From the IMG/VR virus record IMGVR_UViG_3300025849_000022, positions 24,309-88,308 of that record: 64,000 bases of DNA. The stretch is one strand, 5' to 3'. A model generated the notes under the pieces. It was not told the DNA's origin, did not search any database, and worked only from the letters and a program-made list of their open reading frames with translations. The translations under genes were made by a program, and so were the position numbers. Position 1 is the stretch's first letter. Each line of letters opens with the position of its first letter. This document shows positions 27,114 through 35,629 of the stretch, piece by piece. This stretch comes from a virus.

Positions 27114-27358
27114 CTGTTCTTCCTTTTGAAATACATATAAATTCCAAAGGCACTAATAATAAACCAAAAGAATTCTATTACTAAACTTGCTAGGTTAGGT
27201 GTGTAAACCAAACTAACTGTAACGAGTATTGCTACAATTAAGTTATTGAAACTGTACCAAAAACCTTTAGGGTCTATGCGTTCTAATTGTAGTAATGCGT
27301 ATGTGACTATTAGTAATGCCACACCTGTGAATCCTATTATATCGGGTATTGTAATCAT
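27110..27358 (-). CDS. CBU_0592-like membrane protein (82 aa)
   Basis: Three hydrophobic segments and a basic end (YMYFKRKNS). The pattern (IIGFTGVALLIVTYALLQL, then LASLVIEFFWFIISAFGIY) resembles the CBU_0592-type small membrane domain found in many proteobacteria. Its role is unknown. ATGA overlaps on both sides place it between SufE and the 76-aa gene. Confidence 0.65.
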   Translation of the reverse strand: MITIPDIIGFTGVALLIVTYALLQLERIDPKGFWYSFNNLIVAILVTVSLVYTPNLASLVIEFFWFIISAFGIYMYFKRKNS

Positions 27359-27774
27359 GCTGATGCTGTATATTGTTTTGATATGTATTTCATTTTATTA
27401 AAAACGCTCATCATACCAATTTGTCTTTGCATACTAAGTTGAGCACCTAACGGTATCTTTTGTACAGAAGACGAGTTAAAATTTAGCATATCATTTGGCT
27501 GGTAACCACTGAATGCCTCTACTAAAATATGTAATAAACCTTTAACAAGTTTACTGTCTGAGTGTGCATAGAACTGCAATGTATTGTTTTCGTCTAGTAT
27601 ATGTGTTAACCACACATCACTTTGGCAACCTGCAACATAGTTTTCTTCATTGAACATTTCTTCTACGCCTATACCTGCTAAGTCGTCTCCTAATTCAATT
27701 AAGTATTCATAACGATCTAAATCAGTTTCTAGTGCTTCTAGTGTTTCTACGATTGGTTCTATTGTTGCTATCAT
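27355..27774 (-). CDS. sufE: SufE-like sulfur acceptor
   Basis: The 139-aa protein has the size and pattern of SufE: NYVAGCQSDVW with the sulfur-accepting Cys50 (SufE Cys51), an acidic N-terminal helix, and a C-terminal MQRQIGMMSVFNKMK in the place of the SufE helical end. SufE takes persulfide from SufS and passes it to the SufBCD scaffold for Fe-S assembly. The phage also encodes two radical SAM enzymes, which need Fe-S clusters; one of them lies two genes upstream in the same operon. It is coupled by ATGA to both neighbours. Confidence 0.85.
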   Translation of the reverse strand: MIATIEPIVETLEALETDLDRYEYLIELGDDLAGIGVEEMFNEENYVAGCQSDVWLTHILDENNTLQFYAHSDSKLVKGLLHILVEAFSGYQPNDMLNFNSSSVQKIPLGAQLSMQRQIGMMSVFNKMKYISKQYTASA

Positions 27775-28568
27775 CTTAACTTCTTATTTTTGCTAACTGC
27801 TTTTTCTAACAGAGATAGTTTGATATTTTTACCTTGTGCATAATTAATCAATGCTTCTGTATCCTTAGGAAAACAATGGCCACCAAAACCATGCTCGCCA
27901 TCAGTACCGGGCACTTTCATATGACTGTTGCCCATGCGTGGATCTCTAGTTAGCATATCTGTAAACTGGTCCCAACTTACCATACTACTACTTGCTTGTT
28001 GTAGGTTGTACAGTTCATTAAAGAAAACAACCTTAGTTGCTAACCAACTATTAATAGTGTACTTGATCAAACTTGCAGTACTCAGGTCTACTTTGAATGT
28101 CGGAACCACTCTCACGTTGCTATACCTATTGTAGGCTTTTTCAACTGTGTCACAGTCTTTCCATTTCCCTCCGAGTACTTGCATGTTTGGATTCACAAAG
28201 TCTTGTGATGCATTTGCTTCAGTAAGAAACTCTGGGTTATAAACTATTTTTAATTTATAACTCTTTTTGAATACATGTAAGTAGTCAGGTATAATTGTGC
28301 TTTTAACAACAACTATACCTTTGTACTCACGATCGTTTAATTCCTGCAGAACGTTAGTAACAATGTCTACATTAACACTCCCATCTTCGTTGGGTGGCGT
28401 TGGAACACAAACGAAAGTAAGTGGTGGATCAAAGTCATTGACAAGTTTATCAATTGTGTTGTCCTCTGAAATTTTAGGATCCACCACGTACTGTTCTATT
28501 TTGGAAAAGCCATCGCTGACAGCACTTCCTACAAAACCTTTGCCTATTATTCCTATACTATACTTCAT
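27771..28568 (-). CDS. UDP-sugar (glucose/mannose) dehydrogenase-like, short form
   Basis: The 265-aa protein starts with the NAD-binding GIIGKGFVGSA, has YNPEFLTEANASQDF (109-123) and the catalytic thiol in GFGGHCFPKD (Cys232). These are the hallmarks of UDP-glucose/GDP-mannose dehydrogenases, which make uronic acids. Usual enzymes have over 400 residues: this one stops after the central domain and lacks the C-terminal UDP-binding domain, so it either uses another nucleotide-sugar mode or acts as a reduced version. Coupled to SufE and the radical SAM gene. Confidence 0.85.
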   Translation of the reverse strand: MKYSIGIIGKGFVGSAVSDGFSKIEQYVVDPKISEDNTIDKLVNDFDPPLTFVCVPTPPNEDGSVNVDIVTNVLQELNDREYKGIVVVKSTIIPDYLHVFKKSYKLKIVYNPEFLTEANASQDFVNPNMQVLGGKWKDCDTVEKAYNRYSNVRVVPTFKVDLSTASLIKYTINSWLATKVVFFNELYNLQQASSSMVSWDQFTDMLTRDPRMGNSHMKVPGTDGEHGFGGHCFPKDTEALINYAQGKNIKLSLLEKAVSKNKKLR

Positions 28569-30099
28569 TAAGTAACCAATTTAATTTTTTATTTACATAT
28601 CTATTTACTGTTTGATCTGTAATAAAAGTTGCTTTTTGAACTAGACCTAATCCTGACAGAGTTTCTTTTTGCTCATACCAGTCGTTTCTTGATGAGGCTA
28701 TGCCTTGTGACATAACACTTTGCCAAGTAAATGCTTCAATGTGATTTGTTATAACATTTCTTTTTTGTATTGCTTTTGAGAATATGTCAGTGCGTTCTTT
28801 TGCTTCTGATTTGTTAGTGTATTCGTTTGACCATTCTAATGTATTTTCGTCTATGGTGTAACCAAATCTTTCTGGGTATATATCTATATCAGCAAAGGCA
28901 CCTTCGTCCCATGCTAACCATTCTCCACCAAAGTCCTTGTAGCCAGGATGATTCTTTTTAGGCTCAATTATTAATGTTATTGTACCAGCATTATCAACAA
29001 GTAAATTGTCTTCACAGTATCTTAAATTTTTTTCAAACTCTGCGTAACTGTCGTTTGCTAATCCAAATATAAAACCTGAACTAATCCAAAAGTCATCTAT
29101 TTCTTTTCTTAACCTTTGAGAAACATACACAAGATCTTCTATTGTGCTTTTCTTTCTTGTGGCTTTTATTGCGGTATTACCAAAACTTTCTATACCAAAG
29201 TTAGCACCATTCATTCCAATTTCTTTATACAAATCTATCTGGTGAGGTCTTTTTGCCATAACATCAAGTCTAGCAAAAGATGTTATTCTAGGTTTAAAAC
29301 TTAATCTATTAACAACTTTAGCAAGTAACTCTAGTTTTTCATCTGATTCATTAAGTGTATCATCTGCGGCATAGAAATGTGTAATTCCGTATGTATCGTA
29401 TGCATGTTGCATTGTGTAATAAAGTTGCTCTTCGCAATTCATATAAAGAGTCTTAGATGCTCGTAAAGGATAATTGCAAAAACTACAATTAAATTTACAG
29501 CCTAGTGCAACTTCAAATCCTATCACATCAGTGGATTCTAAGAAGTCGTCTTCTTTGAATAAACCATATGTTATGGGTTTCTCTATATCATAATTATAAT
29601 TATGGTTAGCAAAAATGTTTGTAAACTCTGGATTTTGTACAAACCTTGACATGTCTTTTCCAGCAACAAAATCTGTTAGCATTTCAGTACATCTACCTAA
29701 GAAAACACCATCACAGTATTTCATATAGTCCATGTCATTGCGTTGTACTCTTCTATTGCCTCCATATAATATTTTTGCATTAGGTAGTTTGCTTTTAATT
29801 TGTCGAGCAAGTTGAATATACTCTTTTTCTAAACCCATAGATAGTGTAGCACTTATACATATAAACTGTACTTCTGAGTTACGAAAATAATTTATTATAC
29901 CTTTGATTAAATCTTCTTTATCAAAATGAAAACAATAATCTATAACAGTTGCCTCTACACCTAACTTTTCAAACTCATGTTTAATAACATGGGCACCCAA
30001 CGATCTGTAATTTGCTGGGAATGTAGAACGAATTATTTCTTTAGATATTCTTGGTTTTTGTTTGTTAGATTCAGATATAACAACGGCTTTGTTTTTCAT
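28558..30099 (-). CDS. B12-domain-type radical SAM enzyme (513 aa)
   Basis: The N-terminal 140 residues form a Rossmann-like region of the cobalamin-binding type (ISATLSMGLEKEY, ILYGG) without a clear DxHxxG motif, so cobalamin may be bound base-off or not at all. The radical SAM cluster motif is CKFNCSFC (Cys201, 205, 208), preceded by FEVALG. The C-terminal domain is of the kind seen in B12-radical SAM methyltransferases and similar enzymes. Substrate unknown. First gene of the SufE-containing operon; its ATG is exactly 5 bases after a late element. Confidence 0.85.
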   Translation of the reverse strand: MKNKAVVISESNKQKPRISKEIIRSTFPANYRSLGAHVIKHEFEKLGVEATVIDYCFHFDKEDLIKGIINYFRNSEVQFICISATLSMGLEKEYIQLARQIKSKLPNAKILYGGNRRVQRNDMDYMKYCDGVFLGRCTEMLTDFVAGKDMSRFVQNPEFTNIFANHNYNYDIEKPITYGLFKEDDFLESTDVIGFEVALGCKFNCSFCNYPLRASKTLYMNCEEQLYYTMQHAYDTYGITHFYAADDTLNESDEKLELLAKVVNRLSFKPRITSFARLDVMAKRPHQIDLYKEIGMNGANFGIESFGNTAIKATRKKSTIEDLVYVSQRLRKEIDDFWISSGFIFGLANDSYAEFEKNLRYCEDNLLVDNAGTITLIIEPKKNHPGYKDFGGEWLAWDEGAFADIDIYPERFGYTIDENTLEWSNEYTNKSEAKERTDIFSKAIQKRNVITNHIEAFTWQSVMSQGIASSRNDWYEQKETLSGLGLVQKATFITDQTVNRYVNKKLNWLLNEV

Positions 30100-30104
30100 G
30101 CTAA

Positions 30105-30112
30105 TATTTATT
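30105..30112 (-). promoter_or_regulatory. Late promoter, leaderless
   Basis: AATAAATA, TTAGC, ATG 30099. It overlaps the last codons of the clamp-loader gene. Confidence 0.7.
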
Positions 30113-31037
30113 AACTCATCGCATTCATTTCTAATTCGACTAATGTTGCACTAAGGTTAATCTCTGGGTCAGCACATGATACACTTTTAACCATACCATC
30201 TCTAATGATAACAATACTTTGATCTTGCTTCAATGGATCAGTACCCCAAAGTTCTAAGTTCCTATACAAAAACTTAAACACATCTTCATACTCTTCTGGT
30301 CTTGCCTGATCGCAAATAAGTGTTCTTGCTTCTTTGTACTTGCCTGCTTTAAACAAGTCTACCATGGACAGCATCCAGTCGCTTTGTGCGGCATCGCCGT
30401 CCTGAGGACTTTGTAAAACTCCGTCTACCACATTTTGCTGTACCAAGTTGATGCTCTTACGAAGATCTGGATAACTTGCTTGTACATAAGTGTCGAGAGT
30501 TTCTAAATCTATCTGTACGTCCTCCTCTACACAGATAGTTGCTATCCTGGCCGTAAATTCATTTACGTCTAGTTTCTCAATATGGAAACCTTGGGACCTA
30601 CTATGAAGGGCCGGGATAATTCTTTGTGGGTAGTTACATGTTAGTATGAACCTAGCAGTTGTGTGATACATTTCCATCATACCACGTAACGCCGCCTGCC
30701 CATTGGGAGTAATGTAATCTGCTTCATCTAGCAATACATACTTAAACTCACCAAACGGCATAGTACTCACAAAGTTTGTGATTCTATCTCTAATAACATC
30801 AATGCCGTTTTCGTTACTAGCATTAATTTCAAGTACATCAAATTGATCTACTTTTAAACTGTGTAGCAATAGTTTTGCTAATGTTGTTTTACCTGTACCA
30901 GGTGCTCCGCTAAACAGTAAGTGAGGCAATGCTCCGTCACTAATCCAGCCTTCTATTTGCTTACGTTGATTAACATCTCTAAACACATAGCCGTCTACGG
31001 TGTTAGGTCTATATTTCTCTACCCATAATTCTTTCAT
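30111..31037 (-). CDS. 44: Clamp loader ATPase subunit (gp44-like)
   Basis: AAA+ protein (308 aa, T4 gp44 319 aa) that loads the sliding clamp. Walker A GAPGTGKT (44-51), Walker B VLLDEAD (101-107), sensor 1 ILTCN, and SRSQGF in place of the usual SRC motif with its Arg finger. The N-terminus WVEKYRP is the conserved RFC-family opening. A gp62 partner is not evident next to it: downstream is the radical SAM gene and upstream a 78-aa protein. ATGA overlap with the upstream gene. Confidence 0.93.
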   Translation of the reverse strand: MKELWVEKYRPNTVDGYVFRDVNQRKQIEGWISDGALPHLLFSGAPGTGKTTLAKLLLHSLKVDQFDVLEINASNENGIDVIRDRITNFVSTMPFGEFKYVLLDEADYITPNGQAALRGMMEMYHTTARFILTCNYPQRIIPALHSRSQGFHIEKLDVNEFTARIATICVEEDVQIDLETLDTYVQASYPDLRKSINLVQQNVVDGVLQSPQDGDAAQSDWMLSMVDLFKAGKYKEARTLICDQARPEEYEDVFKFLYRNLELWGTDPLKQDQSIVIIRDGMVKSVSCADPEINLSATLVELEMNAMS

Positions 31038-31270
31038 TTAAAAACCTCAATAGTTGTTGTGTCGTTATGATCATTTAAAAGAAAGTTGCGTGACTTTGTT
31101 ACTTTCTTAACAGCACCTTCAACTCTATAATATGTAACTAACTCTTGCTTAATCACATCTTTACTTGCTATAGGATATAATCCGTTTGCATTTGCATGAT
31201 TAGAGTCATCTGTATAGTCATCAGTTTCCTGTGCATCGTACAGTTCGTCAAATAAGTTACCTTGTTTCAT
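31034..31270 (-). CDS. Hypothetical acidic protein before clamp loader (78 aa)
   Basis: Unrecognised. An acidic N-terminal half (Asp/Glu/Asn-rich) is followed by a basic strand-rich part. The start at 31270 is preferred because AAGGA lies 6 bases upstream; another ATG at 31276 overlaps that site. First gene of an early unit with the clamp loader, overlapping it by ATGA. Confidence 0.65.
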   Translation of the reverse strand: MKQGNLFDELYDAQETDDYTDDSNHANANGLYPIASKDVIKQELVTYYRVEGAVKKVTKSRNFLLNDHNDTTTIEVFK

Positions 31271-31287
31271 ATGCATTCCTTTTGTGT

Positions 31288-31316
31288 ATTATAAACTATT
31301 TGTGGAGAGAAGTCAA
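31288..31316 (-). promoter_or_regulatory. Sigma70-like promoter for the clamp-loader unit
   Basis: TTGACT, 17 bp, TATAAT, short leader with AAGGA before ATG 31270. Confidence 0.8.
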
Positions 31317-32075
31317 CTATTTTTCGTATCCAAAGCACTCAAAGTCTTGTTTCCAATATTCTGCAATTTTTTCTCTATTGTTATTATGATCTAGTAATTG
31401 CATAAAATCTGCTGTTGTTCTATTATCACTTGGATGTCTAGCATGAAAATTATTTGCTCTATATATTTGTGTTTCCTTGCCTATAATTAACTTTGATACT
31501 TCCGGCCAACGTTCTACAAGTTCTTCTTGTTTTAAAACAAAATCAAAGAATTCTATGTTAGACGGGTCATTGTCTAAGACTGTGTGGATCAAAGGTTCGT
31601 TGACCAATGTAACTTGCCACCAATGTTTTGCCTGGTTACCTCCTAAGTAATCACACATTTCATCTAAGAAAAATGTAAATGCGTCTATGTGCTTGTCCAT
31701 ATCGTCAGTCATTTTATACATAGACATATCTATTTGAGTAGAATGATCTGCATTAGGTGGTGGCTGATTAGGGTGATCCGGATCACTTACATTTACAGGA
31801 AATGCAGGAGCATAATGCCAAATGTCTGCTAGATATCCTGCTACTACTCTTGTGTATGGGTTACGACAAAATGTTACTTTAGGTGCATCTAGTATATCAT
31901 TTTCTACTACGTCAAACAAATCATAGTTTATAGACCAATTGTCGCCTGACAAGTCCAGATAGTTTTCTCTACCTATGTATGTTTGAAGCCATAAGTTTAA
32001 GGAGTTTGATCCGCAACGTCTACCTTTAACAAACACAAACGGATGTGCTTGTTTTTTACCAATTAAAATTTCCAT
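31317..32075 (-). CDS. Sulfotransferase-like protein A (252 aa)
   Basis: Contains a PAPS-binding-like P-loop (VKGRRCGSNSLNLWL, 17-31, the 5'-phosphosulfate region) and a 3'-phosphate-type motif TFCRNPYTRVVAGY (68-81) with the Arg...Arg pattern of sulfotransferases. It is about 50% alike by eye to its upstream neighbour, so the pair arose by tandem duplication. Sulfotransferases transfer sulfate from PAPS to sugars or proteins; the acceptor here is unknown. The pair is coupled by TAATG. Confidence 0.65.
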   Translation of the reverse strand: MEILIGKKQAHPFVFVKGRRCGSNSLNLWLQTYIGRENYLDLSGDNWSINYDLFDVVENDILDAPKVTFCRNPYTRVVAGYLADIWHYAPAFPVNVSDPDHPNQPPPNADHSTQIDMSMYKMTDDMDKHIDAFTFFLDEMCDYLGGNQAKHWWQVTLVNEPLIHTVLDNDPSNIEFFDFVLKQEELVERWPEVSKLIIGKETQIYRANNFHARHPSDNRTTADFMQLLDHNNNREKIAEYWKQDFECFGYEK

Positions 32076-32863
32076 TATTTTTCATATCCAAAACATTCAA
32101 AGTCATTGCTCCAACAGTCTGCAATCTTCTCTTTGTTATTATTATAGTCTAACACATAACTAAAATCTATTTTTGTCTTTGTATTTTGATGCCTGTCATT
32201 GAATGTGTTTACATTATTTAATGGTACTTCCTTGCCTAATATCTTATTGCTTATTGCTGGAAAGGTTGTTGCTATTTCTTCTTGCTTGATTATATGATCA
32301 AAGAATTGCACATTGTCTTTGTCATTATCTAGTACTGTATGGAACAAAGGCAATGTAACACTTGTATTCTGCCACCAGTAGTTGTTAGGTGTGTACACAT
32401 AGGAATCAGACTTTGTAGAGTCTACCCTTTGATTATATTCCATAAGTGTATCTAAAAAGAATGTAAAGTTTTCTATGTGAATTTCTTTATCTTCAGTAAT
32501 CTTATATGCTGAATGGTCAATTGATTTCTCAGGATTCATTGGTTCTGGTTGATTAGGGTGTGTAAGATCACTTGGGTTGGCTGGTAAGTCTCTAGCCAGA
32601 TGCCATATATCTACATGGTAACTTGCTATTAGTCTGGAGTAAGGGTTACGACAAAAAGTTACTTTAGTTCCTGCAAGTATATCGTCTTCGACAATATTGA
32701 ATAGACTGTAGTTGTTACACCAGTTATCACCTGCTATAAGAACATAGTTATCTTTGCCTACATTATCATCTAGCCATGCATCAAGACTATTACTACCGCA
32801 TCTTCTTGCTTTGATAAAAATGAAAGGATTAGGATAATCCTTATTGCTAACAATAATTTCCAT
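32075..32863 (-). CDS. Sulfotransferase-like protein B (262 aa)
   Basis: Paralogue of the downstream protein: IKARRCGSNSLDAWL (17-31) and TFCRNPYSRLIASY (69-82), same C-terminal ending YEK and same intermediate SGDNW/AGDNW. A second sulfotransferase-type enzyme of the phage; together they could decorate fibres, capsule or host surface sugars (inference). It overlaps its upstream neighbour by TAATG. Confidence 0.65.
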   Translation of the reverse strand: MEIIVSNKDYPNPFIFIKARRCGSNSLDAWLDDNVGKDNYVLIAGDNWCNNYSLFNIVEDDILAGTKVTFCRNPYSRLIASYHVDIWHLARDLPANPSDLTHPNQPEPMNPEKSIDHSAYKITEDKEIHIENFTFFLDTLMEYNQRVDSTKSDSYVYTPNNYWWQNTSVTLPLFHTVLDNDKDNVQFFDHIIKQEEIATTFPAISNKILGKEVPLNNVNTFNDRHQNTKTKIDFSYVLDYNNNKEKIADCWSNDFECFGYEK

Positions 32864-33108
32864 TATTTGTTTTTTCTTTTAAGTTTTTGTTCTATTTCTT
32901 TTTTGTTGTGTTCGTGTAAGAATTTATCTTCATCTACATAAGTAGGCGCATTCTCTAATGCTTTTTTGGCTTGCCAGTATACTTGATAGATCTTTTTCTT
33001 ACAACCCCAACCGTTGTATCCATCAATGTTTGGATCATGCATAACACCTTCCCATTGCCATAGTTGTTCTGCTATTGCTTTGTTACCTGTTTTTTCAATG
33101 TACGGCAT
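32863..33108 (-). CDS. Hypothetical protein (81 aa)
   Basis: Unrecognised soluble protein, Lys/Trp/Tyr-rich, with GWGCKKKIYQVYWQAKKALE suggesting a basic helix. It overlaps its neighbours by 1 and 14 bases, in one operon with the small membrane protein and the sulfotransferases. Confidence 0.6.
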   Translation of the reverse strand: MPYIEKTGNKAIAEQLWQWEGVMHDPNIDGYNGWGCKKKIYQVYWQAKKALENAPTYVDEDKFLHEHNKKEIEQKLKRKNK

Positions 33109-33355
33109 GTGCTTTTCTTAATTCTTTATTTTTAAACCAAACTCTTACAAAATATTTTCTTGTAATAGCAACCAGTGTGAACCAAAATGTTAAGAACACA
33201 GAAGTCCAAAAGATAATGTCTCCTTCACTTTCTAAATTAGGTATGAATGTTCTATTGGCAATATATAATAACAACATGTTTAGCGGAAAGTTAATAACTA
33301 ATGCTATTGCTGTATCGCCTACTGACTCTTTTAATGATTGTGTATCTATGCTCAC
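33095..33355 (-). CDS. Two-helix membrane protein (86 aa)
   Basis: Hydrophobic segments at about residues 14-35 (IALVINFPLNMLLLYIANR) and 48-66 (IFWTSVFLTFWFTLVAI), with a basic C-terminal tail. The pattern recurs in marine T4-like phages (recollection). The start is GTG within GTGA, overlapping the stop of the co-chaperonin gene. Holin activity is possible but unsupported. Confidence 0.6.
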   Translation of the reverse strand: MSIDTQSLKESVGDTAIALVINFPLNMLLLYIANRTFIPNLESEGDIIFWTSVFLTFWFTLVAITRKYFVRVWFKNKELRKAHAVH

Positions 33356-33870
33356 ACTTCACCAGATTCAGTGTAAATTTCTTGTTTGGCAGTCTGTTTA
33401 GCAGTAAACACTCTTTGATCATCTCTTAATGAAGATGTGACTTGCTGGCTTTCATAGTATTCTGTTGGCAGTACACTTCCTGGGAAATACCCAAGTACAC
33501 CGTCATGATAGTCTACTTTCCAAAACATAAATTTATCATTGTATCTGGCTCCTGAAGAAACATGTTTGTCTACATCTTCAGGCATCACACCAATTGTTTC
33601 TGAGAGTTGCTCTCGATATTCATCAATTGGTAATTGTATATTAGGTGTCCATCTACCGTGTTTAACTACTACCCAGTAACCCGGCTTGAGTTCGTCTCCA
33701 AACTTTTCTCTGATAGTTGTTCCTACACTAAACACCTGGAACCATCTGCTTCTCACACCTGATTCCTTGCTGTCATCGTTTGGTATAATAATACCACTGG
33801 CTAGTTTCTTCTCTCCGAAGTCGCCATTTATACATAAAAGGTTGTCACCTATTGCTTTTAATCTAGTCAT
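33352..33870 (-). CDS. GroES/gp31-like co-chaperonin
   Basis: The 172-aa protein begins LKAIGDNLL, then EKKLASGIIIPND in the place of the GroES mobile loop with a hydrophobic tripeptide (III) for GroEL contact, SVGTTI, and LKPGYWVVVKHG matching the KVGDxVxF strand. T4 gp31 replaces GroES to fold the capsid protein, so a similar role is likely. It is longer than both, with an Arg/Glu-rich C-terminal extension. The start is taken at ATG 33870, overlapping the previous stop by 8 bases; the frame continues upstream only to a TTG. Confidence 0.6.
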   Translation of the reverse strand: MTRLKAIGDNLLCINGDFGEKKLASGIIIPNDDSKESGVRSRWFQVFSVGTTIREKFGDELKPGYWVVVKHGRWTPNIQLPIDEYREQLSETIGVMPEDVDKHVSSGARYNDKFMFWKVDYHDGVLGYFPGSVLPTEYYESQQVTSSLRDDQRVFTAKQTAKQEIYTESGEV

Positions 33871-34381
33871 CTTCTTCCCAGTCGTCTTCAAATAACGGCA
33901 CCATTTCTATATCTCCATTGGGCAATTCCACCTCCTTATACCCTATTGGTTCTTTACTTTGTGCTTGTGCTTTTGATTTTGCAACCTGTGTTTTAGTAAG
34001 TTCTTCTACATCTTTTTCTTCTTGCATCTTAATTGGTTCTACAGGTTCTTTTTTAACTACTGGGTCTGGCTGTACTTTAGCCTCTGACTTGCCTGTGGCG
34101 GCAGTCTTTACTTCTGGTGATAAATCAGATGGTTCTGCATTTACGCCACTAAATGATGGTTGTGCGTTTTTAATGCTGACTTGCCCTGATTCGGAACCAT
34201 TAGCATTTTTATAATGATCTCTTGCTCTTTGATCGGCAGTCTTTATTATTTGACCACCAGGGCCAATGAGGTCTCCTTTACCGTTCACAGACATATTGCC
34301 AATAGCAGGAGCATCGCCTTGTTGAGCGATAATAGATTCCATGTCTATGACTTTGCCTTTACTTGTTAAATGTTTACTCAT
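33863..34381 (-). CDS. Low-complexity acidic protein (172 aa)
   Basis: The N-terminal 55 residues (GKVIDMESIIAQQGDAP, GNMSVNGKGDLIGPGG) look like a conserved module of T4-like phages (recollection); the rest is Lys/Glu/Pro/Ala-rich and probably disordered, ending in a run of acidic residues. It overlaps both neighbours by about 8 bases. Possibly a virion or head-assembly factor; function not established. Confidence 0.6.
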   Translation of the reverse strand: MSKHLTSKGKVIDMESIIAQQGDAPAIGNMSVNGKGDLIGPGGQIIKTADQRARDHYKNANGSESGQVSIKNAQPSFSGVNAEPSDLSPEVKTAATGKSEAKVQPDPVVKKEPVEPIKMQEEKDVEELTKTQVAKSKAQAQSKEPIGYKEVELPNGDIEMVPLFEDDWEEDD

Positions 34382-34910
34382 CTTTTAAAAATTCCTTAAT
34401 ATCTAAATTGTATTTAAGGCTATCAACCTTGTGTACACCAAGTAAGTATAATACATAACTTGCTACACTACTGCCTCTACCAACACCCCAGACTATTTTA
34501 TGCTTTCGCATGGTATCAATAATATATATCAACGCCCTTAGAATGGGATATAGGTTCCTGGACCTATATTGTTCTAATTCTTCTACTACTCTATTTATTT
34601 GTTCTTGGGTAGGCTCAGGTGGTAGTTCGTGGACCACATACTCATCAATGTCTATGTCTTTGTAGTGATCTGGTATCATCCATTGAGATTGCATACTGCT
34701 ATGGTATGTATCTACATCAATGCCCATGTTGGCTAATAGTTGCAATGCATCTATTCCTAGTTCATTGCAATTACTATTAAAAGTGTTTATGTCATTGGTA
34801 GATATAAAGTCTATACCATCCAACACTTTGTTATTATATAGCAACTCAATGCCAGTGTTTTCGCAGTTTTGACTTCTACTAAATTTATCTAAACTATCTT
34901 TGGTTTCCAT
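34374..34910 (-). CDS. DNA polymerase III alpha (DnaE)-like fragment
   Basis: The C-terminal third, WGVGRGSSVASYVLYLLG followed by KYNLDIKEFLKDE, matches the GRGS motif of bacterial DnaE (VGPGRGSGAGSLVAYLLGIT...DPL.....FERFLNPE). In DnaE the catalytic PDxDxDF comes immediately after this segment; here the protein stops at that point, so no polymerase activity is possible. The N-terminal part (helices, NELGIDALQLLANMGI) could correspond to the preceding region. It may be a fold-level relic or a protein that interacts with the host replisome or binds nucleotides. Confidence 0.65.
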   Translation of the reverse strand: METKDSLDKFSRSQNCENTGIELLYNNKVLDGIDFISTNDINTFNSNCNELGIDALQLLANMGIDVDTYHSSMQSQWMIPDHYKDIDIDEYVVHELPPEPTQEQINRVVEELEQYRSRNLYPILRALIYIIDTMRKHKIVWGVGRGSSVASYVLYLLGVHKVDSLKYNLDIKEFLKDE

Positions 34911-35629
34911 GCTTTCTTTTTGTATTCGTCTAAATTAATAATTTCGCCTGTGTCTCTGGATTCTGGATCAAGTATTGTTCTAACTTTGTTTGCTATAGTT
35001 TCAAATGGCTCTGTTACATGATGCTGTGTATTTTCAAAATGGTTTGCCATAAAGTCGTCATACTCTTCCTGGTCTTTTGCACTACCATCATATGTGGATA
35101 TATCATTTCTAAACCACCATGCTATTTCATTAAACTTTATACCATCTATCATTGTATCAATACCAGGCAAATACTCATAATTTAATTCATCATCTGTATA
35201 AGTATAACTGGTTTTTGTTCTTAAGTCAATGATTTCTACATTACCTATGTAACAATGTTCTGTAATTGCATTAAACTTAGAGTGCAAAATTACATTTAGA
35301 CATGCATCACCTGTGCTAGGCACATATACTAATGGATTATCAACATCCATGCAATTCTTTAATACAAAATTAGCACCATTAGGATCAAACACTATTGCAT
35401 TATCAAATACTGCTTCTAGCATAAAGTTCATTTTGTGAAAGTTTAGTGAATGATAGAATGAAACTTCTTTTTCTTTGAACCCTTCTTCTGGTATTGATGT
35501 AAATTCTATATTGATCGTATATGGTATTATATCTAAAGAGTACATAGTATCTTCTGCGTTAGATATTACTTTTATCATATAGATATCTTTTGTTATTGTG
35601 GTGTAATTATTTCTTGTTGTTATATACAT
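34889..35629 (-). CDS. Hypothetical protein (246 aa)
   Basis: Unrecognised, beta-rich and acidic (FTSIPEEGFKEKEVSFYHSL, VEIIDLRTKTSYTYTDDEL). It may start at 35578 (MIKVISNAED) instead, since neither ATG has a good ribosome site; the longer frame overlaps the upstream gene by 23 bases. It precedes the DnaE-like fragment in the operon, overlapping by 22 bases. Confidence 0.6.
   Translation of the reverse strand: MYITTRNNYTTITKDIYMIKVISNAEDTMYSLDIIPYTINIEFTSIPEEGFKEKEVSFYHSLNFHKMNFMLEAVFDNAIVFDPNGANFVLKNCMDVDNPLVYVPSTGDACLNVILHSKFNAITEHCYIGNVEIIDLRTKTSYTYTDDELNYEYLPGIDTMIDGIKFNEIAWWFRNDISTYDGSAKDQEEYDDFMANHFENTQHHVTEPFETIANKVRTILDPESRDTGEIINLDEYKKKAWKPKIV

Noticed and set aside
31034-31270. 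gp62 clamp-loader small subunit
   Set aside because: The 78-aa protein is far shorter than gp62 and shows no similarity; no other neighbour fits.
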